Positions 1 through 6,775 of a stretch of DNA of 15,124 nt are shown one piece after another (within the stretch, counting starts at the first letter, position 1; each line of letters starts with the position of its first letter). The DNA is from Treponema sp. (GTDB lineage: Bacteria; Spirochaetota; Spirochaetia; Treponematales; Breznakiellaceae): assembly GCA_031258505.1 (NCBI GenBank), contig JAIRMT010000152.1, forward strand, positions 1 to 15,124, read 5' to 3'. The translations under genes and the position numbers were made by a program. The notes under the pieces are model-generated. The model worked only from the letters and a program-made list of their open reading frames with translations, was not told the DNA's origin and searched no databases.

Positions 1-134
1 CAAGCCCATTCAACGACCGCGCCGGGAAAGAATAGCTCCATAAAAGCGCTCCGAGGAATATCTACTACATCCAGCCTTCCGTGCCAGTGGTGGTATAAGC
101 CGCCATACTCCCAGTCCTCTGACTGGGCAACCAT
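1..134 (-). CDS. Start of an unknown protein, cut by the left window edge
   Basis: An open minus-strand frame begins at the ATG at 134-132 and runs off the left edge, giving 44 codons and no stop. The start is supported by an AGAGG Shine-Dalgarno sequence five bases upstream. A second in-frame ATG at 155-153 lies directly after a TGA stop and has no ribosome binding site, so it is less likely. The visible protein is rich in aromatic residues and His (SEDWEYGGLYHHWHGRLDVV, then an IPRSAFMELFFPG segment). There is no signal peptide or membrane segment in this part. I do not recognise the family and assign no function. It is on the same strand as the lon operon but separated from it by about 700 bases of repeat-rich DNA, so it probably has its own promoter. 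Reality as a gene is moderately supported, by the ribosome binding site and the protein-like composition only. Confidence 0.42.
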   Translation of the reverse strand, partial: MVAQSEDWEYGGLYHHWHGRLDVVDIPRSAFMELFFPGAVVEWA

Positions 135-209
135 CTTTGCCTCTTTCGAATACATTCAAAAACTGGCTTACATCAGTGATAATCTTCGAGAAAAACCGTT
201 TTCCCCAGA

Positions 210-349
210 GATGACCACTTTTCTTACCATCTCACCTTACGCACCGGACAGAAAAAGATCATCGAATGACGCGAATGAACGCGAATCTTCTTTAGAGAAA
301 TGACATATTCGCGTATATTAGCGTCCATTCGATGACCAATTCTTACCAT
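210..349. repeat. Imperfect long hairpin element flanked by direct repeats
   Basis: A left arm at 259-286 and a right arm at 307-335 are complementary at 25 positions. There is one bulged base, three mismatches and a 20-base loop. The outer ten bases (TCATCGAATG / CATTCGATGA) pair perfectly, and each arm carries GCGAAT/ATTCGC blocks. The hairpin is bracketed by two related direct repeats that share GATGACCA and TTCTTACCAT, at 210-230 and 331-349. The right copy overlaps the end of the right arm. No T-run follows either arm, so it does not look like an ordinary intrinsic terminator. The form suits a short non-autonomous repeat of the REP or MITE kind, but no transposase is present and this origin is inferred. 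Confidence 0.6.
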
Positions 350-373
350 TTTTTCTTCCTGCGTAACATGAGT

Positions 374-553
374 TAAGACGCTGGGAAGGTCTAATGCTTT
401 AGTGGTTTGGGAAATTGGGTGAATTTTGTTGTGAGTGTGGCACTGTTTGGGTGTCTGGCACTAACGGCAAAGCACCATGGCAAACTTGGCTCTGTATAAT
501 AAGGCGCTGGGAAGGTCTAATGCGCTTTAGCCTTTGGTTGGGTGTCTGGCACT
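374..553. repeat. Two pairs of short interspersed direct repeats
   Basis: One pair is a roughly 29-31 base block containing CGCTGGGAAGGTCTAATGC and ending in CTTTAG, at 374-402 and again at 500-530. The second copy has two extra bases. The other pair is TTGGGTGTCTGGCACT at 447-462 and 538-553. A shorter related GTGTGGCACT lies at 435-444. The two repeats alternate, so a compound unit of roughly 90-130 bases may have been duplicated and then diverged. An 8-base GACTTGCG unit is also duplicated in tandem at 570-585. The stretch 135-596 otherwise shows no gene. Confidence 0.6.
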
Positions 554-596
554 CGTTGTGGGTGTCCAGGACTTGCGGACTTGCGGAACACATTCT

Positions 597-797
597 AGGA
601 TGGGTGTAACACTTTTTGGGATGGGTGTAACACTTTTTGGGATGGGTTAAAAACTTTTTGGGATGGGTTAAAAACTTTTTGGGATAGGTGTAACACTTTT
701 TGGGATGGGTTAAAAACTTTTTGGGACGAGTTAAAAACTTTTTGGGACAGGTGTAACACTTTTTGGGACAGGTGGAAAACTTTCTAGGACAGGTGGA
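597..797. repeat. 21-bp tandem repeat array downstream of lon (about 9.6 units)
   Basis: Nine full units and a 12-base partial unit run from 597 to 797 with an exact 21-base period and no length change. Each unit starts GGGA or AGGA and ends in a T-tract, usually T5. Two main unit types alternate irregularly. One has the core GTGTAACAC (units at 597, 618, 681 and 744). The other has the core GTTAAAAAC (639, 660, 702 and 723). The last full unit, at 765, has a diverged GTGGAAAAC core. Units next to lon drift towards GGGACAGG, as array edges usually do. Because 21 is divisible by three, stop-free frames pass through the whole array. On the minus strand it would read as a heptapeptide of the T-H-P-K-K-F-L kind. 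Only 37 bases separate it from the lon stop codon. Confidence 0.95.
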
Positions 798-834
798 GTG
801 GAGTAACAGGATACGTTGGATACAGGCAGAGGCT

Positions 835-3345
835 TTACGGCGCCTCTTTGGTAAAGGTAAACAAGAGCGCGAAAGCCTCATCCGCTGTTTCCACGAAATC
901 GACAGCAATCGAAGAACGCAGCTCCTCATCCTGTTCTGCCCACTCGTCTGTATTACCGAGTGGCAGAAGAACGCGCTCCATGTTGTTGCGGATGGCGGCG
1001 AGCAGTTTTTCTTTAAGACCGCCTATGGGCAATATCCTGCCGGTGAGGGTCAGTTCGCCGGTCATGGCGACGCCAGCTTTGGGCGGAACCTGACAAAGGG
1101 TGGATAGCAGGGAAGCAGCCAGCGTAATGCCGGCTGAGGGGCCGTCTTTGGGAATCGCGCCTTCCGGGACGTGGATGTGGAAATTGCTCTTGCTTATGTC
1201 TTCTACGGTAAAGTGGTAGCGATCCTGGGCGCTCCGCAGGTAGGAAAGGGCAATGCGGGCGCTTTCCTTCATCACGTCGCCGAGATTGCCGGTGATGATG
1301 AGTTCGCCGTTCCCCGCAAACCGGATGGACTCAACCGGCAGTAATGCGCCGCCGGTTTCTGTCCACGCCAAGCCATAGGAAACGCCAATCCGCGCCTCTT
1401 TGAACACGAGGTCGTTCTTGAACTTCCGCCGACCGAGGAGTTTCTCCAAGTCATTGACGTCAATCGTTTTGCTAAAGGCGCTCAGGGCTTTTTCCTCACT
1501 TTTACCATAGCCGCTGTTCACCACTTCCCGCGCCACGCGGCGGATGCAGCGGGCTATTTCCCGTTCAAGGCTGCGTACTCCAGACTCCATGGTCCAGTGC
1601 CGGACTATCTCGCGTATGGCCGCATCGGTAAAGGCGATATGGGCGTTTCCCAGTCCATTCTCGTTAATTTCCTTGGGTACGAGGAATTGTTTAGCTATGG
1701 CCAGCTTCTCGTTTTCGCCATAGCCCGGTATCTCAATAAGCTCCATCCGGTCAAGGAGGGGATAAGGGATGCTATGCAAGGAATTGGCTGTAGTAATAAA
1801 CAAAACTTTTGAGAGATCGTAGGGCAGTTCCAGATAGTGGTCGGTGAAGGTGGCGTTTTGTTCAGGATCAAGCACCTCAAGCAGTGCTGAGGCTGGATCG
1901 CCACGGACGTCATGGGAGAGCTTATCGATCTCGTCAAGCAAAAACACGGGGTTTATGGTTTCGGCCCGGCGCATGGCTTGAATGATCTTGCCGGGCAAGG
2001 CGCCTACATAGGTTTTCCTGTGGCCGCGAATCTCAGCCTCATCCCGCACGCCGCCAAGAGACACGCGCACAAAGCGTCGTCCCAGCGCCCGCGCTACAGA
2101 CTGTCCCAGGCTTGTCTTGCCAGTTCCGGGCGGGCCTACGAAGCAGAGGATCGGGCCTTTGACGCGGGCAAGGTGCGGGGGATGTGCAGGGTTCAGTGAA
2201 CTTAGGTCTAAGTCGGTGGGAACCATATTCATTAGCTCCAAGTCTGTTGAACCTAAGTTTGCCGCTGCCAGATTGTCGTTTTCCCAAGTGATGAGCTTAT
2301 GAACCGCGATGAATTCAATGATTCGCTCTTTTGGCTTCTGCATATCAAAATGGTCTTCGTCCAGGATGCGTTCTGCTTCGGCCAGGTCAACGGCGTCATC
2401 GCTGTACTCGTTCCATGGCAGCTCGGCGATCCATTCAAGGTAGCCTCGAAGCACGCCAGCTTCCGGCGAAAAGGGCTGGAGCTTTCGCAGGCGGGCAAGC
2501 TCTTTCCGCGCCTTGAGCAAGATTTCCTCGCGAGGCGCCTTTTCCTCAATAGCCCGCTCAAGGTCGGCAAACTCATCCTCGCCTTCCTCCTTGCCCAACT
2601 CGCGGTTTATCTCCTTGAGCTGTTCATGCAGAATGTATTCCCGCTGGGTCTTTTCCATACGGGTTTTGACTTTCCCGTTAATGTTTTTTTGGATATCGAA
2701 TATCTCGTTTTCCAGTTCCAGAACTTCAAGGATAGATTCCAGGCGCTCGGTGGGGTCTGCGATGCCGAGTAGTTCTACTTTTCGCTCCGCCTTGATAATG
2801 AGTGCGTGGCAGACGAGGTTGGACAGCCGTTCTATGCTTTCGGTTTTTTCTACCGCCAGAATGGTATCTGTGTTGATCTTCTTTGAAAATTCCGCGTATT
2901 GAACAAAGGACTTCTGTACGGTTCGCATGAGTGCGGTTGTTTCAGGACTGAGCGTTTCGTTTGAAGTTGCCACGAGTGGCGACACGCGCACCATAAACAG
3001 CTCGTTCTGCGGCAGAGAACTAACAATGCTGGCGCGGTATTCGCCCTGTAGGATGACGCGGAAGGTCGTATCCGGCAGTTTCAGGTGCTGGACAATACGT
3101 ACCACCGTACCAACGGGGTAAGTTTCAAGCGGCGCGTTGTCGCTAGGTTTGAGGCAGGCGGCAAAGAGGCGCATATCATGCCGGAGCGCCTCGTCAATCG
3201 CCAACATACCGGCTTTGTAAGTGATAAACACAGGTAGAAGGGTATGAGGAAAAAGAACTAGTTCCCTCAGTGGAAGCAGAGGGAACTCCTCCAGAGAAGG
3301 TTTATTCGTGGAAGATTTTCCTTTCAGCGAGGAAAGGAGCTTCAT
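835..3345 (-). CDS. lon: ATP-dependent Lon protease (LonA type)
   Basis: Lon is a cytoplasmic hexameric AAA+ serine protease that degrades misfolded proteins and some regulators. The 836-residue protein has the family's normal length and order. The N-terminal substrate-binding domain spans about 20-215 (FPLLPLRELVLFPH start), followed by a helical linker rich in charged residues at about 225-300. The ATPase has Walker A GPPGTGKT at 404-411 and Walker B VFLLDEID at 467-474. The protease domain has the catalytic Ser737 in PKDGPSAG and Lys778 in GGLKEK. The ATG start overlaps the clpX stop as ATGA, indicating translational coupling. It is the last gene of tig-clpP-clpX-lon. No obvious heat-shock operator lies directly before it, so expression probably follows the operon. 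A 6-bp stem (828-833 with 842-847) spans the stop codon but has no T-run. Nothing is missing, and identification is secure. Confidence 0.98.
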   Translation of the reverse strand: MKLLSSLKGKSSTNKPSLEEFPLLPLRELVLFPHTLLPVFITYKAGMLAIDEALRHDMRLFAACLKPSDNAPLETYPVGTVVRIVQHLKLPDTTFRVILQGEYRASIVSSLPQNELFMVRVSPLVATSNETLSPETTALMRTVQKSFVQYAEFSKKINTDTILAVEKTESIERLSNLVCHALIIKAERKVELLGIADPTERLESILEVLELENEIFDIQKNINGKVKTRMEKTQREYILHEQLKEINRELGKEEGEDEFADLERAIEEKAPREEILLKARKELARLRKLQPFSPEAGVLRGYLEWIAELPWNEYSDDAVDLAEAERILDEDHFDMQKPKERIIEFIAVHKLITWENDNLAAANLGSTDLELMNMVPTDLDLSSLNPAHPPHLARVKGPILCFVGPPGTGKTSLGQSVARALGRRFVRVSLGGVRDEAEIRGHRKTYVGALPGKIIQAMRRAETINPVFLLDEIDKLSHDVRGDPASALLEVLDPEQNATFTDHYLELPYDLSKVLFITTANSLHSIPYPLLDRMELIEIPGYGENEKLAIAKQFLVPKEINENGLGNAHIAFTDAAIREIVRHWTMESGVRSLEREIARCIRRVAREVVNSGYGKSEEKALSAFSKTIDVNDLEKLLGRRKFKNDLVFKEARIGVSYGLAWTETGGALLPVESIRFAGNGELIITGNLGDVMKESARIALSYLRSAQDRYHFTVEDISKSNFHIHVPEGAIPKDGPSAGITLAASLLSTLCQVPPKAGVAMTGELTLTGRILPIGGLKEKLLAAIRNNMERVLLPLGNTDEWAEQDEELRSSIAVDFVETADEAFALLFTFTKEAP

Positions 3346-4598
3346 GCGCTTTTCTGAACCGGAAGGATTTCAGGCAGTTCTGACTTTTCCACCACTTCCT
3401 GGGTAATGACAACCTGCTTGTTACCCTTTATCGACGGAATTTCATACATGATATCAGTCATCAGCTTCTCGACAATGGCCCGCAGTCCCCGCGCGCCGGT
3501 TTTCTGCTTGATTGCCAGGTCGGCTATGGCGTTGATAGCCCCCTCGGTGAACTCAAGCTGTACGTCATCAATGGCCAGCGACGCCTGATACTGCTTGACA
3601 ATGGCGTTTCGCGGTTCGGTAATAATGCGCTTGAGGTCGTCCCGCTTGAGGTCGTCAAGCCCCACGGTGATGGAGAGCCGGCCGATAAACTCAGGGATCA
3701 TACCAAAGTGGATGAGGTCATCGGGATGCAGGACGTCGTAGAGTTCCTTGAGGTTTTTACCGTCAGTTCTGTCTTTGGTATCAGCGCCAAAACCCATAGG
3801 ATGCTGTACCACCCGGCGCTCAATGAATTTCTCAAGCCCAACAAAGGCTCCGCCGCAGATGAAGAGAATGTCATTGGTGTTGATGCGGATCATCTCCTGA
3901 TTGGGATGTTTACGGCCACCCTGCGGCGGGACTGACGCGACGGTTCCCTCGATAATCTTGAGAAGCGCCTGCTGGACCCCCTCGCCCGATACATCCCGCG
4001 TGATGGAGATGTTTTCGCCCTTACGCGCAATCTTGTCGATCTCGTCAATATAAACAATCCCGCGTTCAGCAGCGGCGATGTTACTGCCGGCGTTCTGGAT
4101 CAGCTTCAAAAGAATGTTCTCCACATCCTCACCCACATAGCCAGCTTCGGTTAGGGTTGTCGCGTCCACAATGGCGAAAGGAACCTTGAGCTTTCGGGCA
4201 AGCGTTTTTGCCAGAAGCGTTTTGCCGGTTCCGGTTGGCCCGATGAGTAAGACGTTTGACTTCTCGATCTCAACGTCATCCGGGTCTTTTGCGGGGTTGG
4301 CTATCCGTTTGTAGTGGTTATACACAGCCACAGACAGGGCTTTTTTTGCGTTATCCTGTCCAATAACAAAGAGATCGAGGTAGCTTTTGATCTCCTTGGG
4401 GGTAGGAATATCACCAGAGAACTGGTTGGAAAGCTCAATGTCCCCCTCCGCAAGAATCTTGCGGCATACTTCCACACATTCATCACAGATAAACACATTG
4501 TTTGGTCCTGCGATGAGCCGACGAGCCATATCAGCGCTTTTCCCACAAAAAGAACAGATACGCTCAAATTTGCTGGAACTACTGTTAAACCGTCCCAT
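3342..4598 (-). CDS. clpX: ATP-dependent Clp protease, ATP-binding subunit ClpX
   Basis: ClpX is the AAA+ unfoldase that recognises tagged substrates and feeds them into the ClpP chamber. All family features are present in 418 residues. The zinc-binding domain has Cys15, Cys18, Cys38 and Cys41. Walker A is GPTGTGKT at 120-127, and the GYVG pore loop is at 153-156. Walker B is IVYIDEID at 181-188, the RKH pore motif is at 229-231, a probable arginine finger is Arg307, and sensor 2 lies in GARGLR. The ClpP-docking loop reads MGF at 268-270 where IGF or LGF is usual, a conservative change. The ATG start at 4598 is preceded by an AAGGA ribosome binding site within the 3' end of clpP, which it overlaps by 14 bases. 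Its own stop overlaps the lon start by four bases. Substrate range cannot be read from sequence. Identification is secure. Confidence 0.98.
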   Translation of the reverse strand: MGRFNSSSSKFERICSFCGKSADMARRLIAGPNNVFICDECVEVCRKILAEGDIELSNQFSGDIPTPKEIKSYLDLFVIGQDNAKKALSVAVYNHYKRIANPAKDPDDVEIEKSNVLLIGPTGTGKTLLAKTLARKLKVPFAIVDATTLTEAGYVGEDVENILLKLIQNAGSNIAAAERGIVYIDEIDKIARKGENISITRDVSGEGVQQALLKIIEGTVASVPPQGGRKHPNQEMIRINTNDILFICGGAFVGLEKFIERRVVQHPMGFGADTKDRTDGKNLKELYDVLHPDDLIHFGMIPEFIGRLSITVGLDDLKRDDLKRIITEPRNAIVKQYQASLAIDDVQLEFTEGAINAIADLAIKQKTGARGLRAIVEKLMTDIMYEIPSIKGNKQVVITQEVVEKSELPEILPVQKSA

Positions 4599-5196
4599 GT
4601 TTTTTCCTTATCAAAACCCTGTCCACCACTCCATACGCGACCGCATCTTCGGCGGACATGAAAAAATCCCGCTCCATATCAAGAGCGACTTGCTCGACAG
4701 ACTTACCGCTATGCCGAGCGAAATACTCTATTGTCAGCTTTTTTAATCTGATAATTTCCTTTGACTGTATCCCGATGTCGCGGGCCTGTCCCTGTACGCC
4801 GCCCCAGGGCTGATGAATAAGCACACGGGACGAAGGAAGCGCCATACGCTTCCCCGGAGCGCCGGCGGTCAGGATAAGCGCCCCCATGCTGGCGGCCTGT
4901 CCCATGCAGATGGTCTGCACATCGCACTTCACATACTGCATGGTATCGTAAATCGCAAAGCCAGCAGTAACCGAGCCGCCCGGCGAATTGATGTACAGAC
5001 TAATGTCTTTATCAGTATCCTGTCCGTCAAGGAACAGGAGTTCAGCTACCACCAAATCAGCGGTAAGGTCATTGATCTCACCGTCAAGAAAGACGATCCG
5101 ATCCTTTAACAGACGGGAGTATATGTCATACGACCGTTCCCCCATACCGGTTTGTTCCACCACAATAGGAACAAGGCTGTTCATTTGTTCGTTCAT
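4585..5196 (-). CDS. clpP: ATP-dependent Clp protease, proteolytic subunit ClpP
   Basis: ClpP is the serine peptidase that forms a 14-subunit barrel and degrades chains delivered by ClpX or ClpA/C. The 203-residue protein carries the catalytic triad Ser103 (in GQAASMGA), His128 (in LIHQP) and Asp177 (in MERDFF). The spacing of 25 and 49 residues matches E. coli ClpP. A short N-terminal segment precedes the core and may be processed in the usual way. The ATG at 5196 is only nine bases after the tig stop. An AGGT sequence about 12 bases upstream is a weak ribosome binding site, so coupling to tig translation is likely. A second in-frame ATG at 5184 (residue 5) lacks a better site. The gene overlaps clpX by 14 bases. 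Both partners needed for a working ClpXP protease are therefore encoded side by side. Confidence 0.98.
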   Translation of the reverse strand: MNEQMNSLVPIVVEQTGMGERSYDIYSRLLKDRIVFLDGEINDLTADLVVAELLFLDGQDTDKDISLYINSPGGSVTAGFAIYDTMQYVKCDVQTICMGQAASMGALILTAGAPGKRMALPSSRVLIHQPWGGVQGQARDIGIQSKEIIRLKKLTIEYFARHSGKSVEQVALDMERDFFMSAEDAVAYGVVDRVLIRKKHGTV

Positions 5197-5205
5197 AACA
5201 TTGCT

Positions 5206-6546
5206 TTACCTATTAGCGTCATTGCAAAATTCCTGATAACTCTGCGGAGCGCCTATCTTTACGCGGTTTTCCGCCAACAGGATATCAAAGAGCTTCCGCT
5301 CTTTGATGTCTTCCTTGAGCGCTTCTTTTATCTCACCCTTTGCGTAGTAATCCTTGCTCTCCTCAAGGGAAATCTCTTCTTCATCCGCGAGGTGTTGAAG
5401 AAACGTTTCCAGTTCCTCATCAGATGCTTCCAACCCAAGGTCTTTGATGAGGGTCTCTATAATGAGCCGGGAGTGAAGTGTGCGTATGGTATTGGGACGC
5501 AACGCCTCCATGAGCCTCTCATACGATTCATCCAACAAAACGTTCGTGTTACGGGAAATGTTGCGCAACTGGGACTCAAGCTGGAAGCGGATCATGGATT
5601 CAGGAAGATCCACTGGCGTTGTTTCCATAATCTTCTCAAGCAGTCTGTTGGTCTTGAAGTTTTTGAGACGCCCCTTAAGCTCTTTCTCAAGCCGGTCGCG
5701 GATGCCTTTCTTGAGATCGTTAAGCGTTTTGTACTTTTCATCAACATCCTGCGCAAACTCATCATCCAGCTCAGGGAGTATTTTCTCTTTAAGCGCAGTA
5801 ATGCTCACGCGCAGCTTCTTGGTTTCACCCGCGAGGTCTGGGTCTTCAAAATCTTCTGGATAGGTCTTCTCTATATCCTTGGACTCACCCTTTTTCATGC
5901 CAATGATTTCATCATCAAACTTAAACACATTCCGTCCCGTACCAATCGTGAAAACAAAGTCTTGCCGCTCAGTACCGGGGATAGGCTCGCCACTCTCGGA
6001 AAGTTCGCTGTAATTCACCGTTACCACATCATTGAGAGCGGCGGGCGTCTCATCTTCGCGGTCCCGCACCACAGAGTTCCGATCACGGAGGATTTCCAGC
6101 TCATGGGCAATGTCTTCATCGCTAATACGTACATTGGGAACCTCGACTTTAAGGCCCTTCCATTGCCCCAAGACAACCGTAGGAAGCACATCGTACAACA
6201 AGGAGTACACCAGGTCAGAACCAAGGTTCAGAACCGGTTTTTCCTCTGTACTCGGAGTGCAATACGGCAGAGGGCGCTTCTCTGAAGGAAAATTTTCATC
6301 ATCAAAAACCAAAGAGACAGAACGTTCAATGAGACGTCCCAGCACATCTTCCCTGAGCGCGTCTCCCAGTTTGCGTTCCAGCACATCCTTGGGCGCCTTG
6401 CCCTTGCGAAAGCCGGATATCTGCAAGGTTTTACCATAATCTGATAGGGTTTTCTCATATTGGGAAAGTACATCGTCCTTTCCAACAGTGATAGTCAACT
6501 TCAGAGCGGAATGTTCAAGCGGGATTGTTTCTGTGGATACAGTCAC
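5206..6546 (-). CDS. tig: Trigger factor, ribosome-associated chaperone
   Basis: Trigger factor binds the ribosome exit tunnel (protein L23) and shields nascent chains. The 446-residue protein has the expected three parts. The N-terminal ribosome-binding domain carries the signature GFRKGKAP at 45-52. A prolyl isomerase (FKBP-like) domain spans roughly 165-250, and a long charged helical C-terminal chaperone domain follows. The start is a GTG at 6546-6544, preceded seven bases upstream by AGAGG, which fixes it well. It is the first gene of tig-clpP-clpX-lon, the same order as in E. coli. The upstream gap contains an extended -10 promoter and an inverted repeat. A 377-codon open frame on the opposite strand is a codon-bias shadow. 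Identification is secure. Confidence 0.97.
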   Translation of the reverse strand: MTVSTETIPLEHSALKLTITVGKDDVLSQYEKTLSDYGKTLQISGFRKGKAPKDVLERKLGDALREDVLGRLIERSVSLVFDDENFPSEKRPLPYCTPSTEEKPVLNLGSDLVYSLLYDVLPTVVLGQWKGLKVEVPNVRISDEDIAHELEILRDRNSVVRDREDETPAALNDVVTVNYSELSESGEPIPGTERQDFVFTIGTGRNVFKFDDEIIGMKKGESKDIEKTYPEDFEDPDLAGETKKLRVSITALKEKILPELDDEFAQDVDEKYKTLNDLKKGIRDRLEKELKGRLKNFKTNRLLEKIMETTPVDLPESMIRFQLESQLRNISRNTNVLLDESYERLMEALRPNTIRTLHSRLIIETLIKDLGLEASDEELETFLQHLADEEEISLEESKDYYAKGEIKEALKEDIKERKLFDILLAENRVKIGAPQSYQEFCNDANR

Positions 6547-6616
6547 TATTATTCCTCTTTATCGTAAAATTTATACCAGTCATCAACTCTCTTCTATAAA
6601 TGTAATTACTTTACTT

Positions 6617-6625
6617 ATTATAGCA
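6617..6625 (-). promoter_or_regulatory. Extended -10 promoter for the tig-clpP-clpX-lon operon
   Basis: On the minus strand the sequence reads TGCTATAAT, a perfect extended -10 element (TG-N-TATAAT), 71 bases upstream of the tig GTG start. The matching -35 position has only a weak AAGATA at 6645-6640, as is common for extended -10 promoters. It lies in the 229-base gap between the alkyl-DHAP synthase stop and tig, the only sizeable gap upstream of the operon. This is a sequence match only; no start site has been mapped. Confidence 0.6.
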
Positions 6626-6635
6626 AAGATAACTC

Positions 6636-6654
6636 CCTGTATCTTCTCTACAGG
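6636..6654. promoter_or_regulatory. Inverted repeat at the -35 region of the tig promoter, possible operator
   Basis: CCTGTA at 6636-6641 and TACAGG at 6649-6654 form a perfect 6-bp dyad around seven bases. It overlaps the -35 position of the extended -10 promoter. A repressor or activator site is plausible from this position. It does not match the CIRCE heat-shock operator (TTAGCACTC-N9-GAGTGCTAA). It could instead be the stem of a weak terminator for the gene to the right, although no T-run follows. Confidence 0.35.
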
Positions 6655-6724
6655 TTAATTAAAAAATACCAGTTTTATCTTTATTAGTCAATGGCATGGT
6701 GTCAGAGAACAAAGATTAAACAAA

Positions 6725-6745
6725 TAAGAGAGACGCTAACTCTTA
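6725..6745. other. Weak stem downstream of the alkyl-DHAP synthase gene
   Basis: TAAGAG at 6725-6730 pairs with CTCTTA at 6740-6745 around nine bases, starting 31 bases after the TAG stop at 6778-6776. It is AT-rich and has no adjoining T-run, so it is only a poor candidate for transcription termination. No better terminator was found in the 6547-6775 gap. Confidence 0.2.
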
Positions 6746-6775
6746 ATCAAAACCAACGCAAAACTCACTTTGCTG

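Noticed and set aside
597..797. Plasmid-type iterons of 21 bp marking a replication origin
   Set aside because: No replication initiator gene, DnaA-box cluster or plasmid feature is nearby, and the setting is a chromosomal operon end.
597..797. CRISPR array
   Set aside because: Units are contiguous with no spacers, and no cas gene is present. The same applies to 8738-9048 and 15007-15124.
828..847. Intrinsic terminator of the lon operon
   Set aside because: The 6-bp stem includes the stop codon in its loop and has no T-run on the transcribed side.
399..929. Minus-strand protein of 176 codons through array one
   Set aside because: It begins out of frame inside lon, lacks a ribosome binding site, and most of it is tandem repeat and interspersed repeat. 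It is kept only as part of a finding.
5152..6285. A 377-codon plus-strand open frame opposite tig
   Set aside because: It lies wholly antisense to a well-supported gene, has no recognisable motif, and its openness follows from the codon use of tig.
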